A stretch of 55,780 nt of DNA from Intoshia linei. Lineage: Eukaryota > Orthonectida > Rhopaluridae. This document shows, in pieces, positions 47,621 to 55,780 of this stretch (positions within the stretch are counted from its first letter, which is position 1; the number at the start of each line of letters is the position of its first letter). The notes beneath the pieces are model-generated. The model was not told the origin of the DNA. It made no database searches and was given only the letters and a program-made list of their open reading frames with translations. The stretch is taken from NCBI GenBank assembly GCA_001642005.1, contig LWCA01000098.1:1-55780 (forward strand). The letters run 5' to 3'. A program made the position numbers and the translations under genes.

Positions 47621-50172
47621 ATGAAGAAAATTAAATCCGAATTTTCGGAATCGATGAATGATTCAAATAATGACAATATAAGCAATCTAAACATTAATAC
47701 AAAATATGCCAATAATTACGACAATTGGAGACGCAAAGAAGAATACCAAAAATGTATCAATATTAATATAGATATACATTAATTGCTTAGCTATCGATAA
47801 ATTTGGAAAATCTTTGGAAAATTCTGAAACCGAGTCATCATCTTCGGAAGAAGAAGTGAGTGAACGTGTTGAAAGAGGATGGTTAAAAGCATACACCGCA
47901 TTAAAAAATAAAAATAATGATATTTATGATGAAAATACAAAGTATTATTCTTCTTCAGAATCATCAGTTGAATCAAAAAAAATTAAAAAAAAGGTTGTAA
48001 ATTTAAATGATTTTGAACGTGATGTAATGATGAACAAAAAAGGAATTTATGTCGATGAAAATGTGAAAGGTGCGTATTTTGAAGAACAAGAAAATTTAAA
48101 AAATGAACTAGTTAAAGAATCAAACAAAGTAGTTGACTCTGATTCAGATTCATTATTTACGATAAATAAAAATAAACGTAAAACTGATGAAATTAAATTA
48201 AGTAAAAATGAACAATTTTTGTATGACTATTTACTGAAACCAGCAAATGTTGCACTTGTCGACAAAATCTGTGATATTGACGACGATTGGGTTAAAAATG
48301 AAGTAATGCTTGATAAAGAGGAAGAATTTGAAGAAAAATTTAATTACCGACACGAGGAAAAAGATTTTGACAATATTAAATCTTTTAATCGAAATTCTGA
48401 AAACACCATTAGATTTATAGATAATCAGTCTAGAAAAAACCAACGCGAACGTAAATTGGAACGAAAAAAACAAGACAATGATATGGACAAAGCAAAAAAA
48501 AATATTAAAACTTGGAAAAAACAAATTTACCTAGAAAAAATTGAAAAGATTAAAAAAGTTTCAAAAATTAAGGATACAACAGTGTTGGACGCTGAAGCTG
48601 AGTATTTGGAAGATGATTATGACCCTAAGAATCATAATCAATTCATGCAAGTAATTTTTATATTAATAGTATAATGTTTTATTTTATCCATTTTAGAAAA
48701 TATTTAATGATCAGTATTATCAAGATTCTACCGATTCAAAAAAACCTATTTTTTCTAGTGAAGATGAGTTCGAAGATGAACAAGACAAAAATTTAAAAAG
48801 TAAAAATTATTCTTATTACGTGCAAGATTTACAATATAAATCAGTGTTTCTCAACGGGTTAACCCTGACCCACTAGTGCGCCCAGCAAATATTATATGTG
48901 TCCAGCGACAAATTGAAAAAGAGCTATATACATTTACCATTATTTATTATACTATTTATTAATTTACTATTTAATAAGGGGGTCAGCTACGTTAGATTTT
49001 AATTAATTAATTTAATTTAATTATTATATTATTATTTATATATATTTATTTATTATTATAATTATTTAATTAATTTAATTAAAATTTAGTCAAAATACAT
49101 ATGCCAGATAGAGAAGTGAAATTAAAGGTTAAAAAAAACAAATTTGAATATCGACAGGTTTTAGCTTGCAATTTTGGATTGAGTTTAGAAGAGGTACATA
49201 AAATTTTATCAATAAATTATGTTTAGATTTTTGAAAGTCAAGATAAAGAATTAAATTCATGGTATCCTATCAAAAAGATAATGAAACATAGGTAAAATTA
49301 AATTGATATTATATATCTAATCTAAAAGAATCTAAAATATCAGGTTATCAGCCTTTTGTGTAGATTTCCCTTTAAATAAACACAAATGGAAAAGTCCATT
49401 TATTATTATTAATTACTATCTTGAATCTAGATTTTCTAATATTTGTCATTAGGGTATTCACTTTTGATGCTTTTATAAACTTACAAAAAACAATTTTGCA
49501 CCTCGTTGCCTTTTTTCATTTTAAAAACGTATTCAAAAATATTTTAAATCGGTTAATATTTACCCTCGCCCAAATACAATTATTGAAATTACAATTCAAT
49601 TTTTGTAATAAAAAAAGCGAGGTTAATATAAAACAACTCTATTTGAAGTATTATCAGCTTTACTTTGATTTTTGTTGTTCTAGTGTTTTCTGTGGGTTTA
49701 CCAAGTTTTTTTGTGTATTTTTTTAATGTCAGTTCTAACTCATTATTTTTAATTGCATTGATACATTTGAACCGATAATTACAATTTTCCCATATATTAT
49801 TTAATACATAATATTAATGATATTCTAATCCAGGAGTGAAATTGAAGAAAAAAAAGAATCTAAACGAATGAAAAAATTGTCTAAAAACAATTTGTTAAAG
49901 AATCGTCTTTTACCAAGTTTGACAGAGTAATTTATGTTTTATTTACCTTTTATGTTAAATTTAGAAATGATGAGGATATTACCAACCTTGCTGAAAAGTC
50001 TACAAATGAAAATATAAAAATTTCTAAATATAATACTGAAATTATTAAACACAAAATTAAAAACAAACGAATTGCTGCTTATGGTCTTGATACAGCTAAA
50101 ATAGGATCAAAGTTAAAGTCGCAAAGAAGAAAGGAAAAGTTTTTAAAAATTAAAGAATCTAAAGAAAAATAA
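47621..50172 (+). CDS. KRI1: KRI1, nucleolar ribosome-biogenesis factor
   Basis: Seven exons join in frame: 47621-47753, 47791-48650, 48697-48799, 49090-49193, 49227-49291, 49834-49926 and 49965-50172, giving 521 aa (yeast about 590, human about 700). Family marks: NNYDNWRRKEEYQK near the N-terminus, a Ser/Glu-rich acidic stretch (SETESSSSEEE), DYDPKNHNQFMQKIFNDQYY, the conserved core EYRQVLACNFGLSLEE, ELNSWYPIKKIMKHR and the basic tail RIAAYGLD...KLKSQRRKEK. KRI1 works with KRR1 in early 40S pre-ribosome assembly in the nucleolus. The DYDP...YY block spans the intron 2 junction exactly, supporting the model. Introns 1, 2, 5' of exon 5 and 6 are 33-46 bp, while intron 3 (290 bp) contains a transposon terminus. 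I chose ATG 47621 because the upstream in-frame start is only TTG. Confidence 0.95.
48842..49000. mobile_element. hAT-like terminus (family G) in KRI1 intron 3
   Basis: The intron contains cagtgtttctcaacgggtta and a GC-richer inner stretch (ccctgacccactagtgcgcc), typical of a hAT end. A partner end was not found; ggggtcagctacgttag near 48965 may be a decayed one. Confidence 0.5.
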
Positions 50173-50546
50173 AGTACATGTATTTATAAATCAGTTTTTC
50201 TAATTTATCAACATTTTTATTTAATGATATTTGGTATAAATACAGGTATACATCAATTATGATGATGTTTCAATTTTTTTCATACCTTGGTTTCCTGTTA
50301 TAAAATATAACAGTTTATAAAATAATGGACTAATTAACAATTTTTAATACGTTTTGTACATTTTGTTTTCACAATAGTTTATCAATAGAAAGATTACAAG
50401 TAGTGATTATAAGGAATGTTGCATCATCGCATCACTACAATTAATTATGAATAATATTGTAGTTATAATTATTTCGAGATCTATAGTACAGATCGGGTAA
50501 TTTATATACATATATAAAATTTATATTCTATACATATACTCTATAT

Positions 50547-50884
50547 CAGGGGTCGGCAAACTTTTGCATCTCGTGGGCCACTTTTTTATGTAAAATAATT
50601 ATATGGCCACATTTTTGAAAATTTACACATGATCGATTTCAATTTTAACTAAAGAGAAACGTTTCTACATAGTAGTAGTATATTCACTAAAATAAAATCC
50701 CGGATAATTTGAAAATTCAGTATTCAAATGATTGTAATGAACCAATTATAGTAGAAAATGTTTAAAACGGTGTTTTTAAGTTGAAAAACTTAAAAATAAA
50801 TGTAATTTAATATTTAATCAAAAGACCACCAAAATTATTCTGGTGGCCACTATTGGTCCGCGGATTACTGATTGCCGATCCCTG
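50547..50884. mobile_element. hAT MITE family B with perfect 8-bp target duplication
   Basis: It starts caggggtcggcaaacttttg and ends ttgccgatccctg, an inverted pair with the widespread hAT consensus. The 8-mer ctctatat flanks it exactly on both sides (50539-50546 and 50885-50892). It is 338 bp and non-coding. A truncated relative begins at 18373 and a fragment lies in NEDD8 intron 1 near 54265. Confidence 0.95.
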
Positions 50885-51003
50885 CTCTATATAAACATTA
50901 ATAAATTTGCCATATTTAAGTATGATAGTTTAAAATACATATAATATTATATATCTATGTATATGATTTTTGTAATACTTACACGTTTGTAATTATGAAT
51001 ATT

Positions 51004-51150
51004 ATGTCAAAGTGTTTCACTTTGCAGGTAAACCTCAGTGTAGAGCTACACATACATATCAGTTTAATCTACAATGTGAAGAAATCATTGAGGAAGAGTT
51101 TTTTAATATATAATTTTTGTTCGCAGTCAGATAATAAAAGGTACAGCTTC
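51004..51150 (+). other. Small open frame or orphan exon, unidentified
   Basis: An ATG frame of 49 codons starts MSKCFTLQ. An overlapping frame after a consensus-like acceptor (ctttgcag) would read KPQCRATHTYQFNLQCEE and stop at 51115. Base composition is less AT-rich than the flanks, which is the only hint of coding. I recognise neither product. Confidence 0.2.
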
Positions 51151-51966
51151 TGATTTCCAAGAAAATTCTTCATTATATATAAATATAATTTTTACGTTGT
51201 TATCTATTGTTGAAATACATTTACATTTTACGTCCATGGTGTATGTTATCATTTTTTTTATTCAGAAGCATTGTCATTCTTTTTTTAATATCAGAAGTCA
51301 TTCAGTTATAATTATAATAGTTTCGATGTCTTCAAAATTGCACAATTTAAAAGAATAATTATTAATTAACATTATAACACGGATGGTTGATTTAATATAT
51401 AGTCAAAACGTTGTTTCTAGTATAATAAATAGAGGACCCTCTATATTTTATTTTTCTTTTATATTGTAAATAGCTGTAAAACTTGAAAAAACTCGATTCA
51501 TTATAATGAATCGAATAATTATTATTTATAAATACTGTGTGTTAAAATATATTTATTATTATTATTATTGAGTGATATCATTGTATGAACGATTTTAATA
51601 ACTTAATTAATTTTAGTTTTAGAATAATTTTGAAAATAAAATCACAATTAAAATTGAGCATATTTTTATTTAAAAGTGAGTTTTGAAAAAAGTAATTAAA
51701 ATTTTAATATTAATACATATATTTTAAAACAAGTAATTACTCAAAAATGTCAATAATACAATTCATTCAAGTAGAACAGAATGTCTGAATCATGCACTCT
51801 AATTAGTCTTAGAATATATTGAATGAAAACTGATACATATTGTTATACATGATTGTAGTCAAATAATTATAAAGTATAAAAGCTAAATGGACCAACATTT
51901 AATTTGTTTTATGTCTAAAATTACACATATTGACTACAAGAGGAAGTAAATTATCACATTTATTTA

Positions 51967-53526
51967 ATGGATAACGGATCTGATCAATCAGTGGAACCAG
52001 ATTTATATGTATGCTTATCTAAATTAAATTATACTTATACTCATCTAAATACATTCTTCTTGATCCGTATAAACTTTGAAATTTTTGGATACAGCGTTAT
52101 TTATATGATTTGTTAAAAACTATGACATAACTGTCAACAACTCCTGAAATAAAACCTCAATATTTTGGGGGTTAATTTATTCATCATGCTCAATTGTACA
52201 CCCACTAGTACGATCCAGTTCAACTTTAAGTAATATTTATGAATGCACATTGAGCGCCTAGTAACTTAATTTTTGTAGGTTTCATGAGATAAAGGACATG
52301 GCATGACTTGCAACATTTTGTATATCAGAAATAATATAATAAAATTTTTTTAACTAAACATTGGCCCTAATTAATTTCTTATGCAATTTTTGTTGATCAT
52401 TTGAATATTTGTTATTACATTAATTTGTTCAGCTTGAAATAATAATAAATAAATTATTTAGTCTAATCAATTCACGGATAGAGAAATAATAGGTTACTTT
52501 ACCTCTAAATATATAATTAGTATAAATTTAGAATTTCGCCAAGTTTTTGAATATTTTGATGATGACGGTTCTGGTTCAATCAGTTGTGATGAACTATTTA
52601 AAATACTTAAAAAGCTTGGAATTAAACGAACTAAACAAGAAGTTGACCAAATGATCAACGAAATTGACATTGATGGTTAGAAATTTATTATAATTAAGAA
52701 TTAATGTATGAATTGACTTAATTGATAAATAAATAATAGGAAATGGAGAAATCGATTTTAATGAATTTTTGGCCATGTTATCAAAAAAGGATGAAGAAGT
52801 TGAAATGACAAAGCGTGATATTTTTGATGTCATTGACAATGATAAAGATTCTTTTATCGGACAGGATGATTTGCTAGTCTATTTTAAAAAAATTGGAATT
52901 AAAAATGTTACCCAAAGAGAAATTATTATATTCATTCGGCTTGCTGATAAGGATAATGATGGGAAACTTAACTATGATGGTATGTTATTAAAAGTAGATA
53001 TTAGGGTAATTGAATTATGAATAATAAATTAATTGATTACTTTTGTGTGCATCTTTTAAAAAATTGGTTATTTTGTTAAAATATTACTCAAAACCCCGTT
53101 AATACACGGTTTAAGTTAGGTTAGTAAAAATTAGATACATAATATTTATAAAACAATGACATGATGAATTATTAGAAAAAAAATGAATAGTTGACTACTT
53201 AATCACGGACCAATGAATTTCAATGGTCGTTATATTCCCAAAAACGTAATACGTTAAATAAAATAAACCCTGAAGGTGTTAATTTGCAAATTGACATTTT
53301 TCTTTACGTTAATGGAATAAATGTAATATCTGCCATTTTTTAAATTTTAAAAAAAGGGTAACTGGCACCATGACTGTTGTAACAGTCAGATTTTTTTTAA
53401 GTAATATTTCATGGCGCAAAATCTTGCATCCACTAGAATTATATTTTGAAAAAAATTAATTATAATTTAGAGTTTTTCAACAAAATCAACCAAAAATTTT
53501 TGGATCGGGATGAATCTAGTCAATAA
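51967..53526 (+). CDS. Calmodulin/troponin-C-like protein with four EF-hands
   Basis: Five exons join in frame: 51967-52008, 52462-52492, 52532-52675, 52740-52979 and 53471-53526, giving 170 aa. A 20-residue N-terminal extension (MDNGSDQSVEPDLY...) precedes FTDREIIEFRQVF. The loops are DDDGSGSISCDE, DIDGNGEIDFNE, DNDKDSFIGQDD and DKDNDGKLNYDE. Loops 1, 2 and 4 have the full set of calcium ligands. Loop 3 has Ser instead of Gly at position 6 and Asp instead of Glu at position 12, so it should bind poorly or prefer magnesium. The last exon supplies the EFFNKI helix plus a short polar tail. The protein is closest in plan to calmodulin or troponin C and diverges from both. Centrin has a similar length, but its signatures are not evident. 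Confidence 0.92.
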
Positions 53527-53773
53527 AATTTTCTCTTAAAAAATTTTTATTGAAAAATGTTAATAAGGAAAAATAGAAACATCAATTTTAATTTCATTTT
53601 GGAAATTTCACCGATTATGAAGAATATTTTAAAAACTCATTTTACATATATAAAGAGTCAGAATGACTGAGTGAGAATATCTAGTATTATAGTAGATAAA
53701 ATGAATAAATACAAACAAGTAATACAATTAAAAGTTAAAATTTAATGTATAATTTAAACCATATTATGCAATA

Positions 53774-54594
53774 TTATATATTTACAATAATTGAATCAAT
53801 CATTCTCAAATTTGAACCACCTCTTAAAGCTAAAACCAAATGTAAAACAGACCCTCCGCAAATTTTGTATTCTTCCAAAGTTTTTGCATCATCTCTTAAT
53901 TACAATATAAAAATTATTATTATTATTTAACTTACATCTGCTTTCCACCATAAATGAGTCTCTGTTGTTGTGGTGGTAAACCTTCCTTTTCTTCAACTTT
54001 TTCTTTAATTCGTTCAACCTAATATATTTCAAAAACATACGACAAGATTATACGAGATCATCAGGTTCGATGTCGATATCAATCTATCCAAATAATAAAA
54101 ATGAATTAAGGAGTATTATATATACCTCTTTACCGGTGAGTGTCTATAATGTAAATTAAATTAAAGAGTAATGATAAACTATGTGTTTCCGCTAAACCCA
54201 ATTAAATGTTAACATTTTATAAAACTGAGAATAATACAATATAAAATTATATGTAATAAAACTAGTTATCAGCCTTTTGCATCTTGTGACACCCTTCCAT
54301 TATGAAAAAACATGTCACATGACTACTGTAATATCGATAATTATATCGAGCACTAGTTTATTAAAACATCATATGTATAGCAAAAAAATCTAAACCAACC
54401 TGCAGAATGAAGACGGCGGATGGGAAACGTTCTCAAGTAGGGCCACTTCAAAAAAAATTAAAAAGTAACCCATATCACAAAAATTTCTGGGAAACAATTC
54501 TAAATGCTGGTATTATTGAATATTTAGCGTAAACCATAGTAAATAATTAGGGCATAGGTAAATATTTTAAAAATACCTTCACTTTAACAATCAT
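53774..54594 (-). CDS. NEDD8: NEDD8, ubiquitin-like modifier
   Basis: Five exons join in frame: 54577-54594, 54126-54143, 54054-54083, 53936-54018 and 53774-53894, giving 89 aa. The first two coding exons are only 18 nt each. Residues 1-76 align with NEDD8 without gaps: MIVKVKTLTGKE, then [25 protein letters not shown] and [10 protein letters not shown]. Ala72 (Arg in ubiquitin) and the EEKEG segment make it NEDD8 rather than ubiquitin. The mature end is Gly75-Gly76, followed by a 13-residue tail ([13 protein letters not shown]) that must be cleaved off; most animals have a shorter tail. The modifier is attached to cullins and activates cullin-RING ubiquitin ligases. Introns 2-4 are 35-42 bp; intron 1 is 433 bp and holds a MITE fragment. 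NDUFA2 starts divergently 39 bp away. Confidence 0.97.
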
Positions 54595-54633
54595 AAAATT
54601 AATTTCCAAAAACAAAATATAGTTCAGTTTATT
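54595..54633. promoter_or_regulatory. 39-bp divergent promoter between NEDD8 and NDUFA2
   Basis: Start codons at 54594 (minus) and 54634 (plus) leave 39 bp. This is the same length as the RABL3/KRI1 gap but with unrelated sequence. On the NDUFA2 side there is an acceptor-like aaaatatag and a ttcag close to the ATG, which would also suit trans-splicing of a leader. Confidence 0.65.
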
Positions 54634-54719
54634 ATGTCTAATGTTACTAAATTTATAAAATCTCTTCGAGAAATTCGAATACACTTATGCAGTAAATCTA
54701 AGGGAAGTGAAGGAGTGAG
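54634..54719 (+). CDS. NDUFA2: NDUFA2 (complex I B8 subunit), first exon only
   Basis: The ATG at 54634 opens MSNVTKFIKS followed by LREIRIHLCSKSKGSEGVR, a near-perfect match to the start of mitochondrial complex I accessory subunit NDUFA2, including the conserved Cys. The exon ends in phase 2 at a GTATTT donor. NDUFA2 is an accessory subunit in the matrix arm of complex I with a thioredoxin-like fold. The next exon could begin at 54817 (after ttctag; IMNSNFVSLPSKIHLD), but that stretch runs straight into a MITE at 54866 and the expected continuation was not found. The gene is therefore incomplete in this window. Confidence 0.85.
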
Positions 54720-54865
54720 GTATTTAATTAAATAGATAACTTTAATTTAATAATTAGTTAATTATCAGAAACTAAACTATCAATATTGTAGTTTTTATAT
54801 ATTTTTTTTATTCTAGCATTATGAATTCAAATTTTGTTTCTTTACCATCTAAAATTCATCTTGAC

Positions 54866-55169
54866 CGAGGTGTCAATTATACGGCCCTCTGGCGATTTGC
54901 GGTCCCCAATTATGGAATGTGCGGCCCGCGTTAAAAATATAAATTTTTATTTTTTATAACAATTTATTAAACATTTCTTATTTTACAGTTTTTTCATATA
55001 TTTTTTATGATTTATTTATTCATTGTTATAGTTTTTACACTTATTCCATTTTGTTGTTTCATATTTTATTTTATGAATTAAAATTATTATAAATTAATTA
55101 AATCTGTTAGTTTTATCATAATTTTTTTTCACATTTGGCCCACCAAGCAAATTGAGTCTGACACCCCTG
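54866..55169. mobile_element. hAT MITE family A with perfect 8-bp target duplication, downstream of NDUFA2 exon 1
   Basis: The left end cgaggtgtcaattatacgg has lost a base or two compared with the copy at 45340; the right end is gagtctgacacccctg. The 8-mer atcttgac flanks it exactly (54858-54865 and 55170-55177). The interior is highly similar to the RABL3 intron copy, pointing to fairly recent mobility. Confidence 0.92.
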
Positions 55170-55387
55170 ATCTTGACTAAACTTTCAAATTGAAAGATTA
55201 ATATTATTTATATTTTTGGATTTTTGTGGCTTCGAGTATAAAAATTATTTAGAATTATAGTATTTATACTCATATATCGTAGATATCATTTAAATTTGAA
55301 ATTATTTACCCTTGTAGTTATCGAGATATATCGTGTGACCATATCGTCACATTGGTAGAATATGTGTACAGTACAGTGTACACTAGG

Positions 55388-55634
55388 GTGTCCACTTTTT
55401 TAAAGATCAAAAAGTATATTTGCCTATGGATGTATTTTTATGCGCTGATCACGATTATGTATACATTATATGTTTTAATTAAGATTTTCTTCGCCTATTT
55501 TTTAAAACGTCTTTTAATAAAATAAACGTAAACATACCTTTATTTATTTTACAATACAATTGAATTTAATAATTAATATTGATAAATGCCAAAAGTTAAT
55601 AATTTAATCTTTAAAAATGGTTTGAAGTGGACAC
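55388..55634. mobile_element. Short inverted-repeat element near right edge
   Basis: The left part gtgtccacttttttaaagat is the inverse of the right part (atctttaaaaa...aagtggacac). The perfect 10-bp cores are at 55388-55397 and 55625-55634. It is about 247 bp and non-coding. No target duplication was recognised. Confidence 0.6.
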
Positions 55635-55780
55635 GTTCATATGGTTTAGTAATTAGTGTACCTCTAGATAGTCTATGCAGATTGCCGACAACTAAAAAAG
55701 TTATGGGAAGGTATCATTTACAAATCGAAAATAGCAAAAAATGCAAATCATATTATTGTAATAAAACTGCTGAAGAACTA
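55586..55780 (+). other. Open frame running off the right edge, unidentified
   Basis: An ATG at 55586 opens 65 codons without stop to the window end, with fairly mixed composition from about 55640 on (SVPLDSLCRLPTTKKVMGRY). Its first 16 codons lie inside the inverted-repeat element, so the true exon, if any, probably starts after 55634 at a splice acceptor. It could belong to NDUFA2's neighbour; I do not recognise it. Confidence 0.3.

Larger units (their letters stand above)
50173..51966. other. Intergenic between KRI1 and the EF-hand gene
   Basis: About 1.8 kb without a firm gene. It holds a complete family B MITE (50547-50884) and a small open frame of 49 codons (51004-51150) that I could not identify. 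The rest is AT-rich, with a short ATT microsatellite near 51555. Confidence 0.5.

Noticed and set aside
47687-48524. Minus-strand frames opposite KRI1
   Set aside because: They are antisense shadows of the well-supported KRI1 exons with no family similarity.
55318-55525. 66-codon plus-strand open stretch (YRDISCDHIVTLVEY...) as NDUFA2 exon 3
   Set aside because: Only chance-level similarity to the RECSDV...RY region. It overlaps the inverted-repeat element beginning at 55388, and the splice phase does not fit exon 2.
1-55780. Search for tRNA, rRNA, spliced-leader RNA and CRISPR arrays
   Set aside because: No tRNA-like A/B boxes with cloverleaf, no rRNA segments and no regularly spaced repeats were recognised by eye. 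A covariance-model search would be the proper test.

Overview
This window is nuclear DNA from an animal. It contains a Drosha-type RNase III, an immunoglobulin/fibronectin-III cell-surface protein, a RABL3-type GTPase, NEDD8, an Sm-F protein and a calmodulin-like protein. Every coding region is broken by GT..AG introns. The sequence is extremely AT-rich (well over 70% by eye). Many introns are only 35-60 bp; longer ones are usually filled by transposon copies. Stop codons behave as in the standard code (TAA and TGA end recognisable proteins). High AT, tiny introns, reduced proteins and many short transposons would fit a fast-evolving small-genome animal (orthonectid, dicyemid, myxozoan or parasitic flatworm are candidates), but I cannot place the lineage from this window alone.

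Layout. 1-7.0 kb: sparse, with a secreted furin-like cysteine-rich gene (minus) and a 597-bp perfect duplication bounded by single N bases that looks like an unmerged contig overlap. 7.0-18.3 kb: exons of an Ig/FN3 single-pass membrane protein (minus), whose introns hold a dead DDE transposase, nested hAT-type MITEs and an odd TGTCAGTA array. 19.3-23.0 kb: Drosha (minus), complete, 944 aa. 23.2-25.1 kb: ALG14 (plus), complete, 212 aa. 25.9-28.3 kb: ribose-5-phosphate isomerase (minus), 249 aa. 28.9-30.5 kb: Sm-F (plus), 89 aa. 30.7-39.3 kb: ankyrin-repeat plus coiled-coil protein (minus). 40.0-44.1 kb: unidentified coiled-coil protein (plus). 44.4-47.6 kb: RABL3 (minus), 191 aa. 47.6-50.2 kb: KRI1 (plus), 521 aa. 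52.0-53.5 kb: calmodulin-like EF-hand protein (plus), 170 aa. 53.8-54.6 kb: NEDD8 (minus), 89 aa. 54.6 kb on: first exon of NDUFA2 (plus).

How it hangs together. The genes serve unrelated housekeeping roles (miRNA processing, N-glycosylation, pentose phosphate pathway, splicing, ribosome assembly, small GTPase, neddylation, respiratory complex I), so this is not an operon. The striking organisation is five head-to-head pairs between 19 and 55 kb: Drosha/ALG14, RPIA/SNRPF, ankyrin/coiled-coil, RABL3/KRI1 and NEDD8/NDUFA2. Start-codon gaps are 247, about 615, 772, 39 and 39 bp. Convergent 3' ends are also close (about 160-740 bp). The two 39-bp gaps imply shared, extremely short bidirectional promoters.

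Mobile DNA is dominated by short non-autonomous hAT-like elements. Four copies carry perfect 8-bp target duplications, and most of these elements sit in introns. There are also a Tc1/mariner relic and a DDE transposase relic. No rRNA, tRNA, CRISPR or viral sequence was recognised. All gene models were built by eye from splice phase and family similarity.
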